DNA of 64,000 nt from Nepenthes gracilis (GCA_033239525.1 BSYO01000033.1:12496901-12560900); one strand, 5' to 3'. Shown: positions 13,001 to 23,966, counted from the stretch's first letter. The notes: generated from the letters alone by a model not told the origin. Program-made: numbers and translations.

Positions 13001-14909
13001 TATGTTTCTCTTCTTTTTTCTTACCGACCCGAGCTATTGCTAACTACTCTCCCTCGCCAGACGCTACCCTTACCGACCCAAGATTTGCAGCACCAAATTC
13101 TCTTCTCAAAATTCTATATAAACCATCATCCATTCCTTGTATCAAAGCCACGAGTGCGGCAGAATAAACATAGAGTGAATGGGGGAAAGAGAAAGAAAGC
13201 GAGAATGGTGAAAGTGATATCGAAGAAGAGGAAGAAAAGGAGGTAAATGACCCGTTTATTTCATTACCACCGGTACTTTTCGCAGCCGTCGCCAGAGGCA
13301 TTACCGTCAATCCGCTACAGAGCTGCTACTGTCGTGCAGAGAAAAGTTGAAAGTATCAGGCGAGTGATACTCCCTATTTTCTCCATTGGAAGTCTGTATT
13401 TCCTTTATTTTCTCTGTTTGCAAATATTTTACATATTTATTGAGTTATCCGTGACTTATGGCCAGAGGAGAGAGAGAAATCAATCGAAATCAGAGAATAA
13501 ACTACAATTATCATGAAAAACTATGTTAATAATGATGAGGATGAAAAATACCAGGGTTTCAATGGCCCGCGTCGTCGTATGGTTCCGATTTGCCGTTGGG
13601 CACTGCTTTGGAAGAGAGATTAGGGCAACGGCGAGGTAGGGAAAAGGAGGAGGAGAAGGAAGAAAATGGATTCGGGGGGCGTCCAACGCCTCAAATGTTG
13701 ACGGCCGTCCGATTTTAAATTTAATTGGACGGTTGCGATTAAATCTAATTATACAAAATATCAGCCGTCCGTTTTGGTTAATCTAACGGCCAAAAATTCC
13801 GTATACGAGAACCCTAATTTAAACCTCAATTTTTCGTCTTTCCCTCCCAAAGCTCTGCACTCTCCTCTTGTATCCTTTCCTCTCAGCTTGATCTCTGGTC
13901 TCCCATAGCCGCCCCCAAATCTCCGTGGCGAGCACTCAAATCTGTCTTCTCTGTCTCAGCGTTGGTCCAAATCTCTCGCGGATGCGCGGTAAACCCTATT
14001 CGAGCTATTGCTATGTTTCTCTTCTTTTTCCTTACCGACCCGAGCTATTGCTAACCACTCCCCCTGCGTGAACTTTGCCCTTACCGACCCAAGATTTGCG
14101 GCACCAACTTCTCTTCTCAAAATTCTATATAAACCATCCTCCATTCCTTTTATCAAAGCCAAGAGTGCGGCCGAATAAACATAGAGTGAATGGGGGAAAG
14201 AGAAAGAAAGTGAGAATGGGGAAAGTCATGTCAAAGAAGAGGAAGAAAAGGAGGTAAATGACCCGTTTATTTCATTACCACCCGTACCTGCCGCCGCCGC
14301 CGCTAGAGGCATTACCGTCAAGCCGCTACAGAGCTGCTACTGTCGTGCAGAGAAAAGTTGAAAGTATCAGGCGAGTGATACTCCCTATTTTCTCTATTGC
14401 AAGTCTGTATTTCCTTTATTTTCTCTATTTGTAAATATTTTACATATTTATTGAGTTATCCGTGACTTGCGACAGAGGAAGAGAGAGAGAACTCAATCGA
14501 AATCAGAGAATAAATTACGATTATCATGAAAAACTATGTTAATAGTGATGAGGATGAAAAATACCCGGTATTTCAATGGCGGCGTCGTCGTATGGTGCCG
14601 ATTTGCCGTCGGGCACTGCTTTGAAAAGAGATTAGGGCAACGGCAGTAGGGAAAGGAGGAGGAGAAGGAAGAAAATGGATTGGGGCGTCAACGCCTCAGT
14701 GTTGACGGCCGTCCGATTTTAAATTTAATTGGACGGTTGCAATTAAATCTAATTATACAAAATTTCACCCGTCTGTTTTGGTTAATCTAACGGCCAAAAA
14801 TTCCGTATACAAGAACCCTAATTGAAACCTCGAATTTTCGTCTTTCCCTCCCGGAAGCTCTGCACTCTCCTCTTGTATCCTTTCCTCTCAGCTTGATCTC
14901 TGGTCTCCC

Positions 14910-15260
14910 ATGCTTCGCTCCAAATCTCGTGGCGAGCACTCGAATCTGTCTTCTGTCTCCAGCGTTGGTCCAAATCTCTCGCGGATGCATGGTAAACCCT
15001 ATTCGAGCTATTGCTATGTTTATCTTCTTTTTCCTTACCGACCCGAGCTATTGCTAACCACTCTCCCTCGCCAGACGCTGCCCTTACCGACCCAAGATTT
15101 GCAGCACCAACTTCTCTTCTCAAAATTCTATATAAACCATCCTCCATTCCTTTTATCAAAGCCACGAGTGCAGCAGAATAAACATAGAGTGAATGGGGGA
15201 AAGAGAAAGAAAGCGAAAATGGTGAAAGTCATGTCGAAGAAGAGGAAGAAAAGGAGGTAA
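14910..15260 (+). other. Recurrent 116-codon frame of the array, representative copy; coding status doubtful
   Basis: This frame spans the junction of units seven and eight. It begins MLRSKSRGEH and ends with the very basic tail MVKVMSKKRKKRR. The same length recurs at 11017-11367, and shorter versions with the same tail occur at 12971-13246, 14075-14257 and 15998-16273. No known domain is recognised. The frame runs through the TATA-like box, which argues against one protein product. An alternative is a 13-codon frame starting at the internal ATG (MVKVMSKKRKKRR then stop), present in most units. The antisense strand is also open over much of the segment (14818-15165; also 15831-16178 and 16843-17196). 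Conservation may only reflect recent duplication. Confidence 0.25.
15127..15137 (+). promoter_or_regulatory. TATA-like box in the array unit (representative of ten)
   Basis: TCTATATAAAC fits a plant TATA box. It recurs in every unit (near 4349, 5341, 6331, 11233, 12225, 13114, 14125, 15127, 16140 and 17159), the last with one change (TATAAAT). About 80 bp downstream is an ATG in an A-rich context starting the short basic frame. Promoter activity is inferred from sequence only. Confidence 0.4.
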
Positions 15261-18083
15261 ATGACCCGTTTATTTCATTACCACGGTACACACGCGGCCC
15301 GTCGCCGGAGGAATTACCGTCAGTCGGTGGATTTGCTCTTGTCGTGCAGAGAAAAGTTGAAAGTATCAGGCGAGTGATACTCCCTATTTTCTCCATTGCA
15401 AGTCAGTATTTCCTTTATTTTCTCTGTTTGCAAATATTTTACATATTTATTGAGTTATCCGTGACTTGCGACAGAGAAAGAGAGAGAGAAATCAATCGAA
15501 ATCAGAGAATAAACTACGATTATCATGAAAAACTATGTTAATAGTAATGAGGATGAAAAATACCAGGGTTTCAATGGCCAGCGTCATCGTGTGGTGCGAT
15601 TTGCCGTCCGGGCACTGCTTTGGAAGAGATATTAGGCCAACGGCATAGCAGGGAAAAGGAGGAGGAGAAGGAAGAAAATGGATTCGGGGGGTGTCCAACG
15701 CTTCAAGTGTTGATGGCCGTCCGATTTTAAATTTAATTGGACGGTTGCGATTAAATCAAATTATACAAAATTTCAGCCGTCCGTTTTGGTTAATCTAACG
15801 GCCGAAAATTCCGTATACAAGAACCCTAATTTAAACCTCGAATTTTCGTCTTTCCCTCCTAAAGCTCTGCGCTCTCCTCTTGTATCCTTTCCTCTCCAAC
15901 TTCGATCTCTGGTCTCCGATACTTCGCTCCAAATCTCTGGCGGCGAGCACTCGAATCTGTCTTCTCTGTCTCCAGCGTTGGTCCAAATCTCTCCCGGATG
16001 AGCAGTAAATCCTATTCGAGGTATTGCTATGTTTCTCTTCTTTTTCCTTACCGACCCGAGCTATTGCTAACCACTCTCCCTCTGGGACTTTGCCCTTTAC
16101 CGACCCAAGAGTTGCAGCACCAACTTCTCTTCTCAAAATTCTATATAAACCATCCTCCATTCCTTTTAACAAAGCCACGAGTGCGGCGGAATAAACCTAG
16201 AGTGAATGGGGGAAAGAGAAAGAAAGCGAGAATGGTGAAAGTCATGTCGAAGAAGAGGAAGAAAAGGAGGTAAATGACCCGTTTATTTCATTACCACCCG
16301 TACCTGCCGCCGCCGCCGCTAGAGGCATTACCGTCAAGCCGCTACAGAGCTGCTACTGTCGTGCAGAGAAAAGTTGAAAGTATCAGGCGAGTGATACTCC
16401 CTATTTTCTCTATTGCAAGTCTGTATTTCCTTTATTTTCTCTATTTGTAAATATTTTACATATTTATTGAGTTATCCGTGACTTGCGACAGAGGAAGAGA
16501 GAGAGAACTCAATCGAAATCAGAGAATAAATTACGATTATCATGAAAAACTATGTTAATAGTGATGAGGATGAAAAATACCAGTATTTCAATGGCCAGCG
16601 TCGTCGTATGGTGCCGATTTGCCGTCGGGCACTGCTTTGAAAGAGAGATTAGGGCAACGGCAGAGTAGGGAAAAGGAGGAGGAGAAGGAAGAAAATGGAT
16701 TCGGGGGGCGTCCAACGCCTCAAGTGTTGACGGCCGTCCGATTTTAAATTTAATTGGACGGTTGCAATTAAATCTAATTATACAAAATTTCAGCCGTCTG
16801 TTTTGGTTAATCTAACGGCCAAAAATTCCGTATACAAGAACCCTAATTGAAACCTCGAATTTTCGTCTTTCCCTCCCAGAAGCTCTGCACTCTCCTCTTG
16901 TATCCTTTCCTCTCCAGCTTCGATCTCTGGTCTCCCATGCTTCGCTCCAAATCTCCGGCGGCGAGCACTCGAATCTGTCTTCTCTGTCTCCAGCGTTGGT
17001 CCAAATCTCTCGCGGATGCGCAGTAAACCCTATTCGAGCTATTGCTATGTTTATCTTCTTTTTCCTTACCGACCCGAGCTATTGCTAACCACTCTCCCTC
17101 GCCAGACGCTGCCCTTACCGACCCAAGATTTGCAACACCAACTTGTCTTCTGAAAATTCTATATAAATCATCCTCTATTCCTTTTATCAAAGCCACGAGC
17201 GCGGCAGAATAAACATAGATTGAAGGGGGGAAAGAGAAAGAAAGCGAGAATGGTGAAAGTCATGTCGAAGAAGAGGAAGAAAAGGAGGTAAATGACTCGT
17301 TTATTTCATTACCACCGGTACTTGCCGCAGCCGTCTCCAGAGGCATTACCGCCAAGCCGCTGGAGAGTCTCTTTGTCGTGCAAAGAAAAGTTGAAAGTAT
17401 TAGGCGAGTGATACTCCCTATTTTCTCCATTGGAAGTTTGTATTTCCTTTATTTTCTCTGTTTGCAAATATTTTACATATTTATTGAGTTATCCGTGACT
17501 TACGACAGATGAAGAGAGTGAGAAATCAATCAAAATCAGAGAATAAACTACGATTATCATGAAAAACTATGTCAATAGTGATGAGGATGAAAAATACCTG
17601 GGTTTCAATGGCCAGCGTCGTCGTATGGTGCCGATTTGCCGTCGGGCACTGCTTTGGAAGAGAGATTAGGGCAACGGCAGAGTAGGGAAATGGAGGAGGA
17701 GAAGGAAGAAAATGGATTCGGGGAGCGTCCAACGCCTCAAGTGTTGACAGCCGTCCGATTTTAAATTTAATTGGACGGTTGCGATTAAATCTAATTATAC
17801 AAAATTTCAGCAGTCCGTTTTGGTTAATCTAACGGCCAAAAATTCCGTATACAAGAACCCTAATTTAAACCTCGAATTTTCGTCTTTCCCTCCTAAAGCT
17901 CTGCACTCTCCTCTTGTATCCTTTCCTCTCCAGCTTCGATCTCTGGTCTCCGATACTTCGCTCCAAATCTCCGGCGGCGAGCACTCGAATCTGTCTTCTA
18001 TGTTTCCAGCATTGGTCCAAATATCTTGCGGATGCGCAGTAAACCCTATTCGAGCTATTGCTATGTTTCTCTTCTTTTTCCTT

Positions 18084-19800
18084 GCTCTCTGTTTCTCTCG
18101 TCTGCCTCCTCCTCTTGTTCTCCTTATTTTTCATTTAACCGGCTGGCATTAATTGCCGTCGGCCGTTCCTCTTCCTCCTCATTCATTTAATCGACCGTTT
18201 CTTCGTCCTTGAATATCCGGTAGATGTCTTTTTTTTCATTTGGGTCGCGGAGTAGCAGAGAGAGAAAAACATAGTGACGCCCGCTGCTGTCGTTGTCGTC
18301 ACCACACCGCCGCTACTTCTTGTCGCCGTTGTCCGCCGGCACTGTTCGAAGCCGTCGCTACTGTTAATCGTTGAACTAGGTTGAGATCTCGTTTGCCCTG
18401 ATGAGATTCGGACGAAATGTGACCCGGGGCCTATGCTTTATTTTGTTTGCGAAAATCCGGTGACGGTGGGTAAGTTTGTTAAGTAAAACTTCAATAAAGA
18501 AATTGTAAAACTATATACAAATGCAAAGAGTCATTACCATAAATAGATAAGCTCTTCACTCTTCATCTGAAAAACTTTGGTTCGGTTTTATTTTATTTTA
18601 TTTTTTGATTTCTTTATTATGTTTCAGTTTTCAACCCTTTTCTTTGTTTTTTCTAAGTTTTAAATCTAGAGTTTAATGGCCGATATTGCGGTGGTAGATT
18701 ATGTTCGCTTCCACTTTTGAATGCTATGCCTGTTTTAAATTTGTTAGGGTGCTGCCATCCTCTTGAAATGATTCGGTTCTTGTACAGTTGCAGAGACGTG
18801 GAGCTCTTTGTTTCTGGCCATTGAAATTTGTGAATATACAGTGATCTGCTTTGCTGATTCAAATTTGATAAAAAGCTACTTTTAATCCTCTATCGGATTC
18901 TTTTGAGTCATTTCCCCAATATCGAACTGAGTTTGCCTTGAAATTTGAAAAGGAAGAAGTATAGAAGAGGAATATCCTAACAAATAAAAGAGCACAGGTT
19001 TTGTTTCCCACAACAGAGATGTACAGTGCTTTTGATATTGCAGATTCAGCGGCTCATTGTTTTGATATTATGAAACAAAAAAGAGATATTCTTCTAATGA
19101 AGGTGCTGAATAGAAGCGGAAATCCTGCTTGTATGCATTTCGAATAGATTCCAAACTTTTTTACGGTTTTTAATTGTTTCAGGAACTTTGCTAATGACTT
19201 CTGAGAGGAGAAGAGCTATCTGGGCAATATATGGTAAATGACTGCTCGTAGCTTTTAATTAGAGATATATAGGACTTCTAGTTATATTTTTGGTCGATGT
19301 TGAAAGAGATTTATCTGTCAAATGCTTATAATTGTAAAAAGTTTTTCATACTTCAGTGTGTGCAGCTTGGACAAACTAACCAGAAGTTATGAGGTCCGTG
19401 GATACTCTTCATCGTAGAACTGCATCAAGAGGTGTGGAGCATGCTGTTAAATAGCGAATTCCAGACAGCTTCGAGTCAGAGAAAAGAAAGGGTTGAAGTT
19501 CAGAGGCTCGCAGAATCAAAATGCTTTGAAGTGTTTGATCATATCAATAGAGAATTTTACATGAATGTGACTTAACTTTATACCCAAATCCCATCAAAAG
19601 AGATGGGAAAGAAAAAGGATCAAGAAAAAAGAGCTAGAATGCCCTGAAGTAAATCCTTATTTGTCTTCTGTGCTTCAGTTGACCTTTTTTACAATTGAAT
19701 TAAGGTCGGATGAAAGATTTATTAAACATGTTACTGTATTATCTGAATTATTTGTATACATATGATACGATTTGTATATCCTCATGATGCATTAATATGG
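18084..19800. other. Non-repetitive stretch right of the array; no gene recognised
   Basis: The array stops abruptly at TTTTTCCTT and is followed by a CT-rich then GC-rich segment (18084-18480, rich in CCGCCG-type triplets). After that comes ordinary AT-rich sequence with isolated splice-like sites (for example TTTCAG near 19183). No frame longer than about 70 codons carries a recognisable domain. It could be the transcribed non-coding part of a former gene or an LTR remnant. Confidence 0.4.
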
Positions 19801-19822
19801 CAATGTTATTTATAAATTTCAG

Positions 19823-20285
19823 TAAATTATAAATAAAGTTGTCCCAAGCTTAAAATAAAGGTGTAATTTTGATAATAAATGATAATGTAATTTTAATAAT
19901 AAATAATAGTGTTATCATAAATATTATAATTGGTAATGTTATTTTAATATTAATGTTATAAATTTTTATGAATTATAAATAAATTTGTCTCATGTTTATA
20001 ATAAATCTATAATTTTAATAATAAATGATAACATAATTTTAATAATAAATAATGATATTATCATAAATATGATAAATAATAACATTATTTTAGTAATAAC
20101 GTTATAAATTATAAATAAATTTTTCTTATATTAAAAATATATGTACAATTTAATATTAAATAATGTTATTATTTTAATAATAAATACTAATGTTATTATA
20201 AATATTATAAATAATATCGTTAATTTAGCAATAATGTCGTAAATTTTAATAAATTATAAATAAATTTTTCTCATGTTTAATAATA
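19823..20285. repeat. AT-rich ~140 bp tandem repeat, about 3.3 copies
   Basis: The anchor AATTATAAATAAA recurs near 19825, 19971, 20106 and 20252, giving a period of 135-147 bp. Each is followed by a TTGTC/TTTTC stretch and a run of AATAATAAAT. The copies are imperfect. Part of the motif also occurs left of the 1 kb array near 4045. Confidence 0.75.
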
Positions 20286-20640
20286 AAATCAATAATCTTA
20301 AAACGAAACAATAGCTTGGACAATAGACACCCAATTTTTAAGTTAATCCTAATGTGAAATAACAGCACCAGTATAATTAAAAATAAAATTTAAAGATTCA
20401 TTCATTTAATATTAAATTTAATAAATAATGTATATAATTACAGATAATAAATCAATTGACATTTAGTCCAATCAAATGACATATCTCTAGATTATTTACA
20501 CACTTGGAAAATATCGGTCAAATGAAGCAGTCATATTATTAATCATGCCCATGAAAGTTAATAAAAAGCCAATTTCTTGCACAGTCTACACGAAAATAGA
20601 TTAACTTGCTCAACTAGCCACAAACAGGCGGTATGCTCAC

Positions 20641-21435
20641 ATCAGGATTAAGTGACATGAAACTCATGACAAGCAATCCACCCATGGAATGGGATATTAT
20701 ATTGACTTCTCTGCCTCCTAAAGCTTTATATGCAGTCTCCAGCTTCACTTTAAGGCCATCCATAGATTTGCCAAATCTGCAAGAGAGAGGAAGCAATAGA
20801 ATCAGAAAATCTTGGTCAGGATATCCAAAACTTAGACCATAAGCACAGAACAAATGGTGATCATATAATCAAGTGATTGATAACAAGTAGAATCAAGATA
20901 TCAAGCAGAAACTCTACTACCTACTGCTTTGCCGAAAATCATACCCATATCCAAACAATGTGGTTCCCTTCCTATATCCACATTGAATGAGCATATCGAT
21001 CAAGTCATGGAAATGATATACCTCTATCAGATGCATATATTTTACAAACTGAAAAAAATGGGAAAAAAGTGTTATGAAATTACTGAAATGGTAAAACAAA
21101 TGTTAAACATGAATTGGGAGTTAAAAAGCAACGATAATGCCACTGCCAGAGGGCTTTCATCACTAAACAATTGTAATAAAAATTATGCCCCATGAACTAG
21201 GACGTTTTTGTTTACTAATCTAAACATATTAGCTCCCAAACATACAGTCTGTTGAGAGTGCCAATAGTTAAAGATGGCACACCATACATGCTAAATGTGT
21301 CATATGCACAAACAAAGATTGAAATTATAAAAAAAAATCTCACCAATGAGGGGTCCAAAATGTCAATTGCATATAATCCAAAATCGTCATCAGGGACTAT
21401 AATTTCACAGCTTTCATCCAATTCTTCAGCATAAC
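20641..21435 (-). pseudogene. LCAT3: Phospholipase A1 / LCAT3-like gene fragment, three exons
   Basis: Exons at 21344-21435, 20921-21048 and 20641-20776 join in frame with GT-AG sites. They encode PDDDFGLYAIDILDPS, EVYHFHDLIDML, GYGYDFRQSSRF and the lipase nucleophile elbow ISHSMGGLLV (SHSMG, GxSxG type). This is the central part of the plant LCAT-like family, closest by eye to LCAT3, a phospholipase A1 acting on membrane phosphatidylcholine. The amino-terminal part and everything after LNPD are absent: after a donor at 20640 there is no further exon. The intact family protein is roughly 450 aa and this covers about 118. The Trp usual after DILDPS is Leu here. Catalytic Asp and His lie in the missing part, so it cannot be an active lipase. 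Confidence 0.85.
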
Positions 21436-21654
21436 CTGACAAAATCGTACTGAGGGGCAGGGGGTGAAGAGAGACAAGAAACACAAATTGTATTCCAACC
21501 TGCAAGTGATAACAAAACAATACAACATGAACTTTGCAAAAGATACGAAAGGACTCATAAATGAAAAATGAAAAAGGAAAAAAATGCTAAAAAAGGTGGA
21601 AATCCAAGAGACAAGTTCTTGAGCAAAAACAATTAAGAATACAAACTTCATTAC

Positions 21655-21918
21655 ATCCAAAGACAAGTATCTCCTCAGAAATTGAAAGGGAAATTCGAAA
21701 CTTCATCAGCAAATCATCTATAGGCTTCAAATATGGTATCTCCTCATCCGGTTGAGAGTCAAAAAAGAGGTCGAAACCTTCAAAATACTAACCTCTTCAG
21801 CAGCACTTTCGATATAGGAAGCAGCTTGATATACTAAGGACAAGTATCTCACTTGAGTTTTATTTGATGGGATTCTTGAGTCCTCCAATGTAACGAATAG
21901 CATGTTGTTCCATGACTC
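21655..21918 (-). pseudogene. Unrecognised coding fragment with a frameshift
   Basis: After a good acceptor (TTTTCAG) the sequence at 21918 downward reads SWNNMLFVTLEDSRIPSN and then YLSLVYQAASYIESAAEE. About 15 bases further the coding-like sequence continues in another frame as FDLFFDSQPDEEIPYLKP and ISLSISEEILVFG. A single-base change joins the two, so this looks like one exon with a frameshift. The family was not recognised. It lies between the APX and LCAT3-like fragments in the same orientation and could be part of either donor or a third gene. Confidence 0.55.
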
Positions 21919-22019
21919 CTGAAAACCATCATTTCCTGTTCATAGGGCTTAGCATGCAGATTAGGGCACATTTGGTGGTCACCTAACCAAAAAACTAAGT
22001 TGGCTAAGGTAAGAGAGAT

Positions 22020-22290
22020 AACAAATTACCACGTTTAAGCACCGGCCGTCACAAAATTTGAGTGAAGTACCACCGAAGAACTGATTGAAACTGACGAGGA
22101 AATGAGAAAAGATAATGGAGAGAAGACAACAGAGCAGAAGATATAACTTCGAAAAAAACGTTGATTCTTTTCCCTCTTTCACCAAAGAACAGATCGAATC
22201 TAGCAAGGAGAGGGGAAGAGAGAGTAGAGAGAAGAGAGGAGAGCACAAGAGAAGTGATAGTTCACAAAATTTACAATTCACAATATACTC
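22020..22290 (-). other. CT-rich leader-like segment (minus strand)
   Basis: Read on minus, this is dense in CTCT and TTCTC, like a plant 5' untranslated region. It precedes the unrecognised fragment at 21655-21918 and might be its captured leader. No start codon or transcript boundary can be fixed. Confidence 0.3.
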
Positions 22291-22719
22291 TCAAATTCCC
22301 CAATACATGAAAAACCTAAGTCACTCAATTTTGGCTATTGAATACAAGATTTTAAGTCAGGCTTAGCAAAGATCTCCAAGATAGAAAATGATGAATGGAG
22401 AGGAGACTCTTCAATCTATATTGCTTGAACTCAGGCATGTGCCTTCGAAGCTCTCTTGATTGATGTTTAGGACATGAGCACAGATAAAGAGTTGCAATAT
22501 TACACGTGTAGGAAAGTATACATGACTGCTAAACTATAATATTTTGATTACTTTGAAGTGTCCAAAGTCACTTTGCACCCATGAAATACAGAATCATACT
22601 TTAAGAAACATGAAACATTTACCTAAATTAGGCTTAACCCAACAAGGTTTTAGCTCTGAGTCATCCTCTTTCCAAGGTCATTTCCTAGAAAATGAAATAG
22701 AACCTGCCAGTCTGGTGTT

Positions 22720-22925
22720 TTCAGCCGTCGGATTGGACAAAATTGACAGCTAAGATCTTGTCATGTGGGATTTAATTTTAACCGTTGGATGAAATTTAAA
22801 ATCTAACGGTCGAGATTAAATCTCGTCTTAAAAATACATGGGCCGTCGGATGAAAATCTGACGGCCCAAAACAAGCATTGGACCCCCCCTTCCTGAGGTG
22901 GACGGCCCAAATCTCCATCACCACT
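22720..22925. repeat. Block of repeated CCGTCGGAT / TCTAACGG motifs
   Basis: Several direct and inverted copies of CCGTCGGAT, CCGTTGGAT and ATCTAACGG, plus the palindrome GAGATTAAATCTC. The style resembles the GACGG/CCGTC block inside each 1 kb array unit. No coding. Nature uncertain, possibly a small transposon remnant or a promoter repeat. Confidence 0.5.
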
Positions 22926-23087
22926 ACACTTCTATTTTAATAGGGTCTAAACCTATACATGTACAAAGCTACTATTCCAGCTAAAGCCAATTGCAGACTG
23001 GATAATAGAAATGTTTCGAGTCCACCCAACATATGATAAGCATTCACCCAATTTGATTAACTAAAAACAACATGGACTATCATTGAC

Positions 23088-23626
23088 CTCTCTACTAGGG
23101 TGGAATGGGATTTCAGGTCCTGCTGTGACTTCAACAGCATCAGCTCCTGCCAACTGAGTCATCATATTACCAGTTAGTCGATAAAACTACATCAACAACT
23201 TACAAAATGCAAAGATGCTACATTAATTTAATTGACTTGCAAGGTTTCAGATACCCGGTAGAAGTCAGCATAAGAAAGATTAGGGAATTGCTCCTTAATG
23301 GGTTCCAACAACCTCACAGCAATATCAAGCCCATTATTGGCTGCATGAGATTGTTCTGACTTGAACCTCATAGTGCCAAAAGGACCTCCAGTCTTTGATT
23401 GCACATCAAAGGTGCCAGCCGAGTGCCATCTGCAACCACATGAACAAATTATTAATCCATTCACGATTGTAGCCTAAAAAAAGTGCTATCTTCTGTAAGT
23501 TACTTACGCTAGCCGAAGCATGAGAGGAGCACAATTCTTTTCCGCAATCAGAGCCCTAAGCTTTCTCTTACATTTTTCAACGGCCTTTTTGTACTTTTCA
23601 CTGACCGTTGGGTAGTGCTTTCCCAT
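23088..23626 (-). pseudogene. APX: Cytosolic ascorbate peroxidase fragment, exons 1-3
   Basis: Exon 1 (23508-23626) starts with [18 protein letters not shown] and ends APLMLRLA. Exon 2 (23255-23429) continues [18 protein letters not shown] to LSYADFY. Exon 3 (23088-23153) reads AGADAVEVTAGPEIPFHP. Splice sites are GT-AG and frames join. Ascorbate peroxidase reduces hydrogen peroxide with ascorbate in the cytosol. The distal-haem Arg and His (RLAWHSAGT) are present, but the proximal His, its Asp partner and the whole carboxy-terminal half are missing: about 120 of about 250 residues remain. After the donor at 23087 no later exon is found. It would not bind haem normally. It is the most upstream member of the same-strand fragment cluster, so its promoter could drive a chimeric transcript. 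Confidence 0.92.
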
Positions 23627-23950
23627 ATCTTACAATTTCTGATTGATTCAAAAGTAAAAAGGGTCAGCTCATTTCTTGAGCAATACTTTACTACTGGTTA
23701 AATTGATTACCGGAACAAAGGATCAGAGAAACTAGGGATTTTGAAACCCAGATTCTATATTGCACCCAGAAATAATGAAAATGGCGGTCGTTCGAATGGG
23801 GGGCGTTCGAAACCCAGACACTCGAAACGGAGATTTTGAAACCCAAATATAAAAGCTGGCTTCTCATTCGAATATGAAGATGGAGAGGACGGGAGAGAGG
23901 AGAGGTGAGGAGATGAAGAAAATGAAAATGGCGGTCGTTCTCGCAGTCCA
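23627..23950 (-). promoter_or_regulatory. Presumed captured APX 5' region
   Basis: Upstream of the APX start on minus. Contains a 20-base perfect direct repeat, AATGAAAATGGCGGTCGTTC on the plus strand (23774-23793 and 23921-23940), GAAACCCAGA-type repeats, and a GAGAGG-rich purine tract. No clear TATA box at a convincing distance. Promoter function is inferred from position. Confidence 0.35.
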
Positions 23951-23966
23951 GTTCAAATTATATGAG

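Larger units (their letters stand above)
4272..18083 (+). repeat. Tandem array of ten ~1.0 kb units
   Basis: Ten head-to-tail units. Taking the start of CTATTGCTAACC as phase, they begin near 4272, 5271, 6250, 11151, 12145, 13033, 14043, 15048, 16061 and 17079, and the array ends near 18083. Typical length is 0.98-1.02 kb. The third is split by an insertion (about 6761-10645) and the fifth is only 888 bp because about 125 bp is missing near 12580. Each unit has, in order: a TATA-like box, a purine-rich stretch, an A/T-rich middle, a GACGG/CCGTC inverted-repeat block, an AACCCTAA telo-box-like motif, a CT-rich leader-like tract, and GCTATTGCTATG. The array begins and ends at nearly the same phase, so it holds close to a whole number of units. 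The last five units are visibly more alike than the first five. Function is unknown. Confidence 0.92.
20614..23950 (-). mobile_element. Candidate gene-capture element carrying fragments of three genes
   Basis: Partial copies of at least two unrelated genes (ascorbate peroxidase exons 1-3; internal exons of an LCAT3-like lipase) and one unrecognised fragment lie on the minus strand in the same orientation. They keep introns and have no continuation on either side. This is the layout expected for Helitron or Pack-TYPE (for example Pack-MULE) capture. A possible Helitron 3' end is CTAG followed by T on the minus strand (near 20614-20617), only about 25 bp beyond the last LCAT3-like exon, but no convincing hairpin was seen next to it and no 5' end was fixed. 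The right limit is set by where the truncated copia element begins. The class is inference. Confidence 0.4.

Noticed and set aside
14910..15260. Basic tail as ribosomal protein L41
   Set aside because: The short frame is only 13 codons and its sequence does not match the conserved plant L41 pattern.
20641..23626. APX and LCAT3-like exons as functional genes
   Set aside because: Both lack essential catalytic parts and have no continuing exons on either side.
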